Positions 49,070 to 57,263 of a stretch of 64,000 bases of DNA are shown here, in pieces. The position numbers were made by a program, and so were the translations under genes. Origin of the DNA: Fodinibacter sp963695175 (GTDB lineage: Bacteria > Actinomycetota > Actinomycetes > Actinomycetales > Dermatophilaceae). The notes beneath the pieces were generated by a model. It was not told the origin of the DNA. It was given only the letters and a program-made list of their open reading frames with translations, and did no database searches. The stretch lies in assembly GCA_963695175.1 (NCBI GenBank), contig CAVOGG010000002.1, positions 372,001-436,000 on the forward strand, in the 5' to 3' direction. How positions within the stretch are numbered: the first letter of the stretch is position 1; each line of letters opens with the position of its first letter.

Positions 49070-49276
49070 ATGGAACTACTACTCAACACCCTCGTCCGCG
49101 ACCTGGCGCACGGCACCGCCGCCAGCGCCCTGCCCGGCGCACCGGTCGTCCCCTACACGCCGCGACGGGCCACGGTCGTGCGCCGTCAGGCCGGATCCGC
49201 GCTCCACCGCCTGGCCCGGCGGATCGAGCCCCGTGAGGCGCACCGCGTGGAGGACGCCTGCTACGGCACGGCATGA
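49070..49276 (+). CDS. Small basic protein of unknown function preceding a LacI regulator
   Basis: 68 residues (MELLLNTLVRDLAHGTAASALPGAPVVPYTPRRATVVRRQAGSALHRLARRIEPREAHRVEDACYGTA). It has a strong promoter and a near-perfect GGAGGAG ribosome-binding site. The N-terminal helix is amphipathic and the middle is Arg-rich. No family recognised. It is the first gene after the palindromic promoter and its stop overlaps a possible LacI start (ATGA at 49273). Confidence 0.65.
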   Translation: MELLLNTLVRDLAHGTAASALPGAPVVPYTPRRATVVRRQAGSALHRLARRIEPREAHRVEDACYGTA

Positions 49277-49332
49277 TCGGTACCGACCTCCCGAGCACCC
49301 GCCCGGAGGTGACGGTCACCCGAGGAGGCGTC

Positions 49333-50358
49333 GTGGCGAAGGTGACGCTCCAGGACGTCGCGGATGCCGTCGGCGTCAGCCGGATGACCGTCTCCAACGC
49401 CTTCAACCGGCCGCACAAGCTCTCGCAGTCGCTGCGCGCGACCATCCTCGAGACCGCGACCGAGCTCGGGTACGGCGGCCCCGACCCCAGCGCCCGAGCC
49501 CTGGCGCGGGGCCGGTCGGGCACGGTCGGCCTGCTCCTCACCGACACGCTCGGCGAGGCGTTCCGAGACCCGGTGTCCACCGAGTTCCTCGTCGCCGTCG
49601 GCGACGCCCTGGCCGAACGGTCGCTGGCCCTGACGCTCGTGTCGACCGCGGGTGACAGCCCGCCACTGGGCCAGCACCTGCCGATGGACGGCGCGATCGT
49701 CTACGTCTGTGATCCAGGCGTCGACCTCGACTGGCTGCAGCACCGGGGCACCCCGGTCGTCACCGTCGACCAGGCCCCGACCAAGGGCGTCCCCGCGGTC
49801 AACGTCGACGATGCCGGGGGTGCCCGTGCGGGGGCCGAGCACCTCCTCGAGCTCGGCCACCGGCGGATCGGCATCGTCACGGTCGGGCACGACCTCGACG
49901 GGCGGATCCGTCCCGTGGGCCAGCGGTGGGCCGGCTGGCGCAAGGCCCTCACCGCCGCGGGGGTCGAACCGCTCGTCGCCCACGCCGGCCCGCGCCCGGT
50001 CACCGCCGCGTACGACGCGGCGAAGGAGCTACTCGGCCGGCCGGACCGCCCGACGGCCCTGCTCTGCTTCTCCGACGTGTACGCCGCGCACGCCATCCGG
50101 GCTGCCGAGGACCTCGGCCTGCGCGTCCCCGACGACCTGTCGGTCGTCGGTTATGACGACGCCGACTTCGCCTCCACCTTCCGGCCCGCGCTCACCACGA
50201 TTCGCCAGGACGTCGGCGCGAAGGGCCGTGCCGCCGTCAGCGCACTGACCGCGCTCATCGATGGCAGGGCCCCCACCTCTCGAAGGGTGCTGCGCACGGA
50301 ACTGGTCATCCGCCACTCAACCGCCGTCGCCCCGCCACGCTCCCCGCAGTCTCCCTGA
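49333..50358 (+). CDS. LacI-family transcriptional regulator
   Basis: 341 residues from GTG at 49333, which has CGAGGAGGCG upstream; ATG at 49273, overlapping the preceding stop, would add 20 residues. DNA-binding domain: AKVTLQDVADAVGVSRMTVSNAFNRPHKLSQSLRATILETATELGYGGPDPSARALARG. The ligand domain follows (GTVGLLLTDTLGEAFRDPVSTEFLVAVGDAL, LCFSDVYAAHAIRAAEDLGLRVPDDLSVVGYDDADFASTFRPALTTIRQD), typical of sugar-binding repressors. No sugar genes adjoin, so it may act on distant targets and its own promoter. Confidence 0.9.
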   Translation: MAKVTLQDVADAVGVSRMTVSNAFNRPHKLSQSLRATILETATELGYGGPDPSARALARGRSGTVGLLLTDTLGEAFRDPVSTEFLVAVGDALAERSLALTLVSTAGDSPPLGQHLPMDGAIVYVCDPGVDLDWLQHRGTPVVTVDQAPTKGVPAVNVDDAGGARAGAEHLLELGHRRIGIVTVGHDLDGRIRPVGQRWAGWRKALTAAGVEPLVAHAGPRPVTAAYDAAKELLGRPDRPTALLCFSDVYAAHAIRAAEDLGLRVPDDLSVVGYDDADFASTFRPALTTIRQDVGAKGRAAVSALTALIDGRAPTSRRVLRTELVIRHSTAVAPPRSPQSP

Positions 50359-50411
50359 CCGCCACCCGAGGCCCAAGGGTCCGGGCTCAGCCTCCCAACG
50401 CACTGGAGTCG

Positions 50412-50612
50412 CTAGTCGGGTAGTCGACGCATCTCGATGACCGAGAGCCCAAGATCAGCCAGGCGGGCAACAAGGGTCTCGACATCCGATGCGTCTCGTA
50501 CCGGACCGAACAGTGATGTGCCGCCGGTGGGGTAGGCGGTGCCGCACAACTCGGGCAGCTCCACCGCGACGTCGCCGGGCACGGTGTCTTTGACGATGAA
50601 CTCGTAGCGCAT
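50412..50612 (-). CDS. Small conserved hypothetical protein
   Basis: 66 residues from ATG at 50612, with GGAGG eight bases upstream. MRYEFIVKDTVPGDVAVELPELCGTAYPTGGTSLFGPVRDASDVETLVARLADLGLSVIEMRRLPD: alternating strands and a helix (DVETLVARLADLGLSVIEMRRL) form a likely ferredoxin-like half. It resembles small actinobacterial orphans without annotation. It converges on the LacI gene. No function proposed. Confidence 0.6.
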   Translation of the reverse strand: MRYEFIVKDTVPGDVAVELPELCGTAYPTGGTSLFGPVRDASDVETLVARLADLGLSVIEMRRLPD

Positions 50613-50848
50613 GGGACAACCTCCGCCCGTCAGTGCCGGAGGCCGCTTTCCTGACCTGTCTTCCACCTTGGCACGTGCCGAGCCCGGCCGTACACCCCCA
50701 ACGGACACTCGCTGCCCCGCGCACCTCGGACCACAGCGTGCGGGGCAGGGGGTGGTAGGACGCGGTCAGCAGGTCGTTTTCACACCGCGGGAATGGCGCT
50801 GCGGCGGGTGGGTAGCAGCAGGGCAGTCACGCACGGAAGGAGACCGCG

Positions 50849-51058
50849 GTGTCGAAGGATCTCAGTGACAGCGCCAACCGCAAGAAGCTGAAGAAGTCGT
50901 CGTTCGCTCTGCCGGACGAGGAGAAGTACCCGATTCCTGATATCGAGCACGCTCGGAACGCGTTGGCCCGGGTGGCCCAACATGGGTCGGAGGCCGAGAA
51001 GAAGCAGGTGCGGGCGGCGGTCGAGAAGAAGTATCCGAGCCTGAAGAAGGACGACTGA
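50849..51058 (+). CDS. Small basic DUF6582-like protein
   Basis: 69 residues from GTG at 50849 with GGAAGGAG upstream. Lys-rich and helical: SDSANRKKLKKSSFALPDEEKYPIPDIEHARNALARVAQHGSEAEKKQVRAAVEKKYPSLKKDD. The FALPDEEKYPIPD, HARNALARVAQHG and VEKKYP segments match a small family common in actinobacteria and in phage (DUF6582). Unknown role; binding to nucleic acid is possible given the charge. Confidence 0.75.
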   Translation: MSKDLSDSANRKKLKKSSFALPDEEKYPIPDIEHARNALARVAQHGSEAEKKQVRAAVEKKYPSLKKDD

Positions 51059-51166
51059 CGGCACGGCGGTATGCCGGGCTGCGGTGCCCTATCGCGCCGG
51101 GACGGGCCCGCTGGACGCCAGGTGGGACCCTCCCCGGATCCGCCTGGCCCGGCTAGCATCCGTGAG

Positions 51167-51562
51167 ATGCCGGGTACCCAGAAGCACCCCGGGGTGGATG
51201 CCTACCTCGCCACGCTCCCGCCGTGGCAGCGCGAGCTGGCTGAGGCCGTGCGCCGGCTCGCGCATCAGGCCGACCCCGACGTGGAGGAGACCATCAAGCG
51301 CCGCACGCTGCCGTACTTCGTGCTCGAGGGCAACATCTGTGCCCTGCTCGGGGCCAAGGACCACCTCAACGTCTTCATCTACGACCCGATCGCGCCCGAC
51401 CCGACGGGGCTGATCAACCAGGGACAGGGCAACGCGACGGCGCGCGGCATCCAGATCCGTCGCGGTGACGAGCTCGACGAGGCAGCGCTGGTCGCGCTGT
51501 TTCGAGCGGTCATTGCGAACAACCGGGCCGGTGGTTGGCGCAAGGTCCAGGCACAGCTCTAG
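51167..51562 (+). CDS. DUF1801-family protein
   Basis: 131 residues from ATG at 51167. HPGVDAYLATLPPWQRELAEAVRRLAHQADPDVEETIKRRTLPYFVLEGNICALLGAKDHLNVFIYDPIAPDPTGLINQGQGNATARGIQIRRGDELDEAALVALFRAVIANNRAGGW matches the YdhG/DUF1801 fold (alpha-beta, related to frataxin-like and MmcQ proteins). Function not known. It stands alone between small genes. Confidence 0.8.
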   Translation: MPGTQKHPGVDAYLATLPPWQRELAEAVRRLAHQADPDVEETIKRRTLPYFVLEGNICALLGAKDHLNVFIYDPIAPDPTGLINQGQGNATARGIQIRRGDELDEAALVALFRAVIANNRAGGWRKVQAQL

Positions 51563-52014
51563 CGAAACGACAAGCGGCCGTCTGTTGACATCCGATGGCG
51601 GCGCGAGCGGGCACTCAGAGACCGAGGGCGACTGCGCCGCCGACTGCGATCAGGACGATTCGCCATGTTGGTGGCGACGCCGGCGAGGTAGGCGGCCCGT
51701 CGACTGCCGCGACGTCGTGGGGAGGTCGTCGGCCGGCGGCGTGGCCCCGTTCTCGCAGCGCCGCCCACCACGATTCGCCCGCCGATACCGGCGAGCACGA
51801 CGCCACCGGCAATGAGGAGAGCCTGTAGATGGCGGGTCGCGCCATCCACACCCTGCGACGCACCCATGAAGCCACGGACCTCACCCTCGCCTTCGACCGC
51901 CTCTTGCACGCTGCCGCAGCCGACCTTCTGTGATGGAGTGGAAGGACGCCGTCCGCACCTTCGCGGGGCGCCCGCACCGCGCGTTGATGCAGGGGACTCT
52001 GTTGTCGGGCGAGG
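51563..52014. other. Non-coding or decayed region
   Basis: No intact gene seen. The minus strand holds two short hydrophobic stretches in different frames (HLQALLIAGGVVLAGIGGRIVVGG near 51750-51830; PTWRIVLIAVGGAVALGL near 51615-51675), as if a small membrane protein had been frameshifted. On the plus strand a 34-residue frame from ATG at 51829 has GAGGAGAG upstream but no family. All weak. Confidence 0.3.
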
Positions 52015-52044
52015 TGTCACAGGCAGGGGCTCTGTCTTGTCGTA
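52015..52044 (+). promoter_or_regulatory. Candidate ECF41 promoter
   Basis: TGTCACA at 52015-52021 equals the conserved ECF41 -35 element, followed 19 bases later by CGTAC (52041-52045), resembling the CGTC -10 element. A start near 52051 would leave a 25-base leader before the epimerase ATG at 52076. The ECF41 gene itself is second in this transcript, which suggests autoregulation. Confidence 0.6.
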
Positions 52045-52075
52045 CTGGGTACAGGTGGCAATCGATGAGGGAGTG

Positions 52076-53050
52076 ATGACGATGAAGGTGTTCGTCGCAG
52101 GAGCAACCGGCGCCATCGGACGCCAGCTCGTGCCGAGGCTGGTCGACGCGGGGCATGAGGTTCACGGCATGACCCGCAGCGCCGCCAAGCAGCAGCTGCT
52201 TCGGGACCTGGGCGCAGAACCGGTCGTCGCCGACGCGCTCGATGCCGACCAGGTCGCCGAGGCCGTGGCCAGGACCCAGCCCGACGTGATCGTCCACGAG
52301 CTGACCGCCATCGGCCCGATGGACCTGCGGCACTTCGACAGCGCGTTCGCGACGACCAACCGCCTCCGGACGCAAGGCACGGACCACCTGCTCTCCGCAG
52401 GTCAGGGCGTCGGGGTGCAGCGGTTCGTGGCCCAGAGCTTCTTCGCGGCGTACGAGCGCACGGGCGGCCCGGTGAAGTCGGAGGAGGACTCGTTCGGTCC
52501 GGGTCCGGCCAGGGAAATGCGCGAGACCGTCGCCGCGATCCGCCACGTCGAGGATGCCGTCCTCACCGCAACCTGGACGACGGGGATCGTCCTGCGCTAC
52601 GGCGGCTTCTACGGGCCCGGCACATCGCTCGGACCTGACGGCGAGCAGACCGCAGCGGTGCGCCAGCGCAAGTTCCCCCTGGTGGGGAAGGGGTCAGGCG
52701 TGTGGTCCTTCATCCACATCGCGGACGCCGCCGAGGCGACCGTTGCGGCTGTCGAGCGCGGGCACCGTGGGGTGTACAACATCGTCGACGACGAGCCGGC
52801 GCCCATCGCCGAGTGGCTACCGTTCCTGGCCCGGACGGTGGGTGCCAGGAAGCCGATGCACGTGCCTCGTTTCGTGGGGCGACTGCTCACCGGTGAGGTC
52901 GGAGACGTGATGATGACCGAGTTGCGTGGTGCGTCGAACGCGAAGGCGAAGGACGAGCTCGGCTGGACCCCCTCGCACTCGAGCTGGCGGGAGGGTTTCG
53001 TCGACCTTGCAGGTCATGACTCCGAGAGGCCGACGACGAATGCCGCCTGA
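52076..53050 (+). CDS. NAD(P)-dependent epimerase/dehydratase, ECF41 partner
   Basis: 324 residues from ATG at 52076. Extended SDR: MKVFVAGATGAIGRQLVPRLVDAGHEVHGMTRS with the NAD-binding glycines, DALDADQVAEAVARTQPDVIVHELTAIG, and SFIHIADAAEATVAAVERGHRGVYNIVDDEPAPIAEWLPFLA. The canonical YxxxK is not clearly present (YERTGGP instead), so it is an atypical member. It overlaps the ECF41 sigma gene; oxidoreductases and epimerases are typical ECF41 partners. Substrate unknown. Confidence 0.85.
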   Translation: MTMKVFVAGATGAIGRQLVPRLVDAGHEVHGMTRSAAKQQLLRDLGAEPVVADALDADQVAEAVARTQPDVIVHELTAIGPMDLRHFDSAFATTNRLRTQGTDHLLSAGQGVGVQRFVAQSFFAAYERTGGPVKSEEDSFGPGPAREMRETVAAIRHVEDAVLTATWTTGIVLRYGGFYGPGTSLGPDGEQTAAVRQRKFPLVGKGSGVWSFIHIADAAEATVAAVERGHRGVYNIVDDEPAPIAEWLPFLARTVGARKPMHVPRFVGRLLTGEVGDVMMTELRGASNAKAKDELGWTPSHSSWREGFVDLAGHDSERPTTNAA

Positions 53051-53999
53051 GAAGGCCTGGGTCGACGGACCGACCGCTGACGTGGACGACCGGGAGGCTC
53101 TGCTGGACGAGCTGCGGCCGACGTCCTTCGCGATCGCCTACCGGATGCTGGGCAGCGTGTCCGAGGCGGAGGACGTGGTGCAAGAGGCACTCCTGAGGGT
53201 TCACCAGTCGCTGGACGCCGGGGAGGAGATCGCGTCGCCGCGCGCCTTCGTCGCCACCGTCACGACGCGACTGGCGATCAACGAACTGCGCTCCGCCCGC
53301 TCACGGCGCGAGCTCTACGTCGGCGACTGGCTGCCGGAGCCGATCATCACCGACGCAGCTGACGACCCCGCCGGGCACGCGGTGACCGCAGACTCGCTGT
53401 CGCTGGCCATGCTGGTGCTGCTCGAGAGCCTGTCTCCTGAGCAACGTGCGGTGCTGCTCCTGCACGACGTGTTCGGCTACGGCTACCCGGAGATCACGGA
53501 GATCATCGGCAAACGCGAGGACAACGTCCGCCAGCTCGCGACTCGGGCCCGCCAGCAGGTCAAGACCCGCCGACCCCGGTTCACCACGACGCGCGAGCAG
53601 CAGCGCGAGCTGGCGCAACGGTTCTTCGCAGCCGCCGAAGACGGTGACCTCGCCGGGCTCGAGGCCCTGCTGGCCCATGACGTGCAGCTGACCGGAGACG
53701 GTGGTGGCAAGGTTCCGGCCCTGGCGAAGTCGTTGCTCGGTCGTAGCCGCGTCGCGCGCACGGTGCTGGGATGGCTGCAGCTTGTCGCGAGGTACCCGCA
53801 GGTGTCGATGCGCTCCGTCGAGGTCAACGACGGCCCCGGAGCGATCTTTCTCGACGATCAGGAACGGCTGTTGGCGGTGTGGGCCATCGAAGTCATCGAC
53901 GGCCAGATCGCCGGCATCCGCTCGATCGTCAACCCCGACAAGCTCGCCCACCTGGGCCCGGTGGGCGATGCCCGATCCGTCCTGCGTGGCCATCGCTGA
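53040..53999 (+). CDS. RNA polymerase sigma factor, ECF41 group (SigJ-like)
   Basis: 319 residues from ATG at 53040; ATG 53016 is also in frame. Sigma region 2 (LRPTSFAIAYRMLGSVSEAEDVVQEALLRVHQSL) and region 4 (LESLSPEQRAVLLLHDVFGYGYPEITEIIGKREDNVRQLATRARQQVKTRR) are complete. A fused SnoaL-like C-terminal domain carries the two ECF41 signature motifs, DGGGK (TGDGGGKVPALAKS) and NPDKL (SIVNPDKLAHL). That domain regulates activity in place of an anti-sigma factor. It is cotranscribed with the epimerase gene behind an ECF41-like promoter. Confidence 0.9.
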   Translation: MPPEKAWVDGPTADVDDREALLDELRPTSFAIAYRMLGSVSEAEDVVQEALLRVHQSLDAGEEIASPRAFVATVTTRLAINELRSARSRRELYVGDWLPEPIITDAADDPAGHAVTADSLSLAMLVLLESLSPEQRAVLLLHDVFGYGYPEITEIIGKREDNVRQLATRARQQVKTRRPRFTTTREQQRELAQRFFAAAEDGDLAGLEALLAHDVQLTGDGGGKVPALAKSLLGRSRVARTVLGWLQLVARYPQVSMRSVEVNDGPGAIFLDDQERLLAVWAIEVIDGQIAGIRSIVNPDKLAHLGPVGDARSVLRGHR

Positions 54000-54035
54000 C
54001 ACCTGCGAGCCCAGTACCGAAGGCGCGGTGACGCA

Positions 54036-55058
54036 CTACAGCCAGGTGTGCATCCGGACGGTGGTGCCGGTGGCTCGCGAGCGGATCTGCACCAGGTCGC
54101 ACAGCTGGTTGGCCAGCCAGAGGCCACGGCCTCCGACGTCGTCCCACGCGGGCAGGTGACGCCCGACGAGCGGGTCGGCGATGCACCCCGCGTCGCGCAC
54201 CTCGACCACGAGTGCGCCCGTCTCCTCCCACACCCGTATGTCGCCAGACCCACCCCCGTGCTCGACGCTGTTGACGGCGACCTCGTGCACTGCCAGAGCC
54301 AGGTCCTGTCCTTGATCGGCGCTCAGCCCGGCGGACGCGGCGCGGGACTCGACCTCCGCTCGTACGGCTGCGAGCTGGCCACGCTGGAAGTCGCGTACGG
54401 GCACCGAGGGGTCAGCCGGGCTCAGGTCGGCCGCGAAGAGGGTCGCGATGTGGCCGTGCCCGCCGTATGAGGACTCCGCCGGTGCCATGCCTTCCACCAC
54501 GACTGGATGGGATCGACGCGCCTCGGCCAGGACGTGCTCCGGGAGGCCGTCGGCATCGTAGGGACACATCAGCCACAACGGAGTCGCGGGTGCGACGGCG
54601 GCGTTCAGCAGTGCCTCGTGCAGCTGGCACTCAGCGAGCTCGCTCCCTCGCCGAGCCGACCAGACCGGCTCTCCGATGCCTCGAACGGGTCGGCCGGGTC
54701 CCGCGTAGGTGTCGGTGAACTCGCGCCACGCAGGGATGATGCGCGCCGGGTTCGCGCCGAGCCGGCTCATGTCAAGCAGTTGGATCTCGCCTGCTGCGCC
54801 CCCCAGCGCCTCGCGAAGGAGATCGACGTGCCTGGGGACGACGGCCGCCATGACCGGTTCCCCGGCATCCACGCCTTCGAGGATGAACGGCACGGTCCTG
54901 GCCAGGAAGTGGTCGTCGCCTCGCCAGAAGAACGCCTCGTGCAGGTACCGGTCGTGAGCGACCGGTCGCCCCGGCAACGCCTCGTCGGCAGCACGAGCGC
55001 CGCCTGTGTTGGTAGCACCACCTGTACCGTCGTGAAGTCGAGGTCTGGTGGGTGGCAT
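54036..55058 (-). CDS. MEDS-domain/HATPase anti-sigma-type regulator
   Basis: 340 residues from ATG at 55058 with GGGAGGAG eight bases upstream. The N-terminal MEDS sensory domain (RYLHEAFFWRGDDHFLARTVPFILEGVDAGEPVMAAVVPRHVDLLREAL) is followed by an RsbW-like ATPase domain: QDLALAVHEVAVNSVEHGGGSGDIRVWEETGALVVEVRDAGCIADPLVGRHLPAWDDVGGRGLWLANQLCD. Such proteins act as anti-sigma kinases in stress signalling; no antagonist gene is adjacent. It converges on the ECF41 gene. Confidence 0.85.
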   Translation of the reverse strand: MPPTRPRLHDGTGGATNTGGARAADEALPGRPVAHDRYLHEAFFWRGDDHFLARTVPFILEGVDAGEPVMAAVVPRHVDLLREALGGAAGEIQLLDMSRLGANPARIIPAWREFTDTYAGPGRPVRGIGEPVWSARRGSELAECQLHEALLNAAVAPATPLWLMCPYDADGLPEHVLAEARRSHPVVVEGMAPAESSYGGHGHIATLFAADLSPADPSVPVRDFQRGQLAAVRAEVESRAASAGLSADQGQDLALAVHEVAVNSVEHGGGSGDIRVWEETGALVVEVRDAGCIADPLVGRHLPAWDDVGGRGLWLANQLCDLVQIRSRATGTTVRMHTWL

Positions 55059-55254
55059 GACACGCTCCTCCCGAGTGCGCATCAAGCATCAGGTGAGCAC
55101 CGATGGGTATCTTCGCAGGATACGTCGGTGAAACCCCTTGGGGTCGCTACTTGACGACGATTCGCCCGACGGCCCCTTCCGGGTGGCGCTCAGCCGAAGG
55201 TTCAGGGCACACCCAACGGGGACCGCTCACCACCATGAGCGTGCTGGCCGCACC

Positions 55255-56298
55255 TCACCGTGCGCGGTTGAGCCAGATCGCCATCGCGAAGGCAGCGGCC
55301 GCGAGCACACCGGCCACCGCGGCGAACCAGGCCGCGACGTCGACGGACTCCTTCGCGGTGGCGATGTGCTGGGGAAGGTCGGCGAGCGCGTCGGTGAGCT
55401 GGTCGGCGCTCTCCGCGCGGTAGTACGTACCGCCGGTGAGATCGGCAACCCCTTGGAGGGTGCCCTCGTCGATGGTGCGGTCGCCGCCGCCCGCCGCCGC
55501 GCCGCCCAGGCCCCCGGGCCCGGCGCCGAAGCCGGCCCCGGGCTCGACCTGTCCGGCGTTGCAGACACTGGGCGCCGGCGTTTCGGTCCCGAACCCGATC
55601 GTGTAGACGCGGATCCCACGAGCGGCGGCCTGCTCCGCTGCCGTCGCCGGGTCGACCCCGTTCCTGTTGGAGCCATCGGTCAGGAGCACGATCACCGCCG
55701 CGGCGTCGTCCGGAGCCGCGCTGTCGGGGACATCCGCACCGGTGGGGGCGATGGACGGGTCGAGCTCGGCGATGGCATCGATGGACGTCAGGATGCCCTG
55801 GCCGATCGCCGTGCCTCGCGATGTCACCAGCGACTCGAGAGCGCGGACGAGGGCCTCGGTGTCGTCGGTCGGGGGCACCGTCACGGTGGCGAAACCCGCG
55901 AAGGTCACCAGCCCGAGCCGAGAGCCCTCGGGTTGTGCCTCGATGAAGTCGGTGGCTGCCGCCTGGGCCGCTTCCAGACGGTTGGGTTCGACGTCGGTGG
56001 TGCACATCGACCTGGAGACATCCAGCGCGAGCAGGATCGTGGTCGCGTTGGAGGAGATGGTGGCCTCCCGATGAGGGCGCGCCGCGGCCACCCCGAGCGC
56101 CACCAGGGCCAGGAGGAGGAGGGCCGGCGGAACCACCCTGCGCCACCTCGTGGTGCTCGGTTGGGCCGAGCGCACCAACGCGACCGAGGAGACGAGCACG
56201 GCGCCACGCTTGCGGCGACGTGCCTGCCACCACCGGACAGCGAGCAGCGCGGGCACGAGGGCGACGACCAGCAACGCCCACGGCCAGGACAGCGACAT
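55255..56298 (-). CDS. BatA-like VWA membrane protein
   Basis: 347 residues. N-terminal membrane anchors (LLVVALVPALLAVRWWQARRR and LLLLALVALGVAAARP), then a VWA domain with MIDAS DVSRSMCTTD, TRGTAIGQGIL and VIVLLTDGSNRNGVDP, a glycine-rich linker after about residue 255, and a C-terminal membrane segment AWFAAVAGVLAAAAFAMAIWLNRAR. It ends the MoxR-DUF58-VWA-VWA operon. Proteins of this set are linked to metal-cofactor loading or envelope stress; target unknown. Confidence 0.85.
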   Translation of the reverse strand: MSLSWPWALLVVALVPALLAVRWWQARRRKRGAVLVSSVALVRSAQPSTTRWRRVVPPALLLLALVALGVAAARPHREATISSNATTILLALDVSRSMCTTDVEPNRLEAAQAAATDFIEAQPEGSRLGLVTFAGFATVTVPPTDDTEALVRALESLVTSRGTAIGQGILTSIDAIAELDPSIAPTGADVPDSAAPDDAAAVIVLLTDGSNRNGVDPATAAEQAAARGIRVYTIGFGTETPAPSVCNAGQVEPGAGFGAGPGGLGGAAAGGGDRTIDEGTLQGVADLTGGTYYRAESADQLTDALADLPQHIATAKESVDVAAWFAAVAGVLAAAAFAMAIWLNRAR

Positions 56299-57263
56299 CA
56301 GATCAGCCTCCCGTGGCGAAGCAGGGCGCGGGCCGAGCCCAGGGCGAGCAGCACGGCCGCGAGGCCACCGAGTGGACCGGCAAGCGGAAGTGGCTCCTGA
56401 GCGACGGTGAGCCGACGGTCGATCGAGTCGGCGAGGTCCGTGACGTCGGCCACCTCGGACGACGGGTGGTACTCGCCACCGGTGGTCTCGGCGATCTCGG
56501 TGAGGGCTTCCTCGTCGAGCGCGGTGTGCAGGGTGTAGCCGTCGGAGTCGACGGTGGTACCCGCCGCGGTCCCGATGCCGACGGCCTCGATGTGCACGCC
56601 GGCGGCCAGGGCGAGGGCCGTGGCGGCGGCCACGGTCGCGTCGCCCTCACCTAGGGCCTCACCGTCGGAGACCAGGACGACGGTCGCCGAGCCCCAGTAC
56701 CCCAGGTCCGGCGCCTCGGCGCCCTCCTCCGGCAGGGTCACTGCCTTCCCCGTGATGGCCGAGAGGCTGCCCAGGATCGCCCCCGTGAGCGAGGTGCCTC
56801 CTGAAGGGGTGAGGCGGGCAACCGCGGCGACCGCCCGCGCATGGTCCGCACTCGGTTCGCCGGCGCTCAACGCCCCGGCCCCGAACGCCACGACACCGAT
56901 GTCGACGCTGTCGGGCTGCGCCTCGATGAGGGTGGTGGCCACCTTCTTGGCGGCTTGCAGCCGGCTGGGGGCGACGTCCGTGGCCGTCATGCTCTGGGAG
57001 ACGTCGACGGCCACGATGACCGTGCCGGCAGAACGCGGTGTCGGGACGTCGACCGTCGGGCCCGCCATCGCGACGGCGAGCACCGCCAGGCCGCTGAAGG
57101 ACAGCCACCGGCCTGCGGGCACCGCAGTCGGAGCCGACCTGCCGGGGACGCCCGCCGAGGCAAGCACCCGCAGGCGCCGTCGTCCGGTGACGACGGTGCC
57201 CACGACCAACGCCCCGACCGCGAGGATCCCCACCGGAAGCAGCCAGGGGGTGGTGAGGTCCAT
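56298..57263 (-). CDS. BatB-like VWA membrane protein
   Basis: 321 residues from ATG at 57263 (TGATG overlap with the DUF58 gene). Two N-terminal membrane segments, a VWA domain with the complete MIDAS DVSQSMTATD, GGTSLTGAILGSLSAITG and TVVLVSDGEALGEGD, and a C-terminal membrane segment LGGLAAVLLALGSARALLRHG. A paralogue of the next gene, giving the usual pair of VWA proteins found downstream of MoxR and DUF58. Overlap by TGATG on both sides implies one transcript. Confidence 0.85.
   Translation of the reverse strand: MDLTTPWLLPVGILAVGALVVGTVVTGRRRLRVLASAGVPGRSAPTAVPAGRWLSFSGLAVLAVAMAGPTVDVPTPRSAGTVIVAVDVSQSMTATDVAPSRLQAAKKVATTLIEAQPDSVDIGVVAFGAGALSAGEPSADHARAVAAVARLTPSGGTSLTGAILGSLSAITGKAVTLPEEGAEAPDLGYWGSATVVLVSDGEALGEGDATVAAATALALAAGVHIEAVGIGTAAGTTVDSDGYTLHTALDEEALTEIAETTGGEYHPSSEVADVTDLADSIDRRLTVAQEPLPLAGPLGGLAAVLLALGSARALLRHGRLI

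Noticed and set aside
55133..55144. ACCCCTTGGGGT palindrome-like site upstream of the MEDS gene
   Set aside because: Only 5-base GC arms around a mismatched centre, expected often at this base composition.
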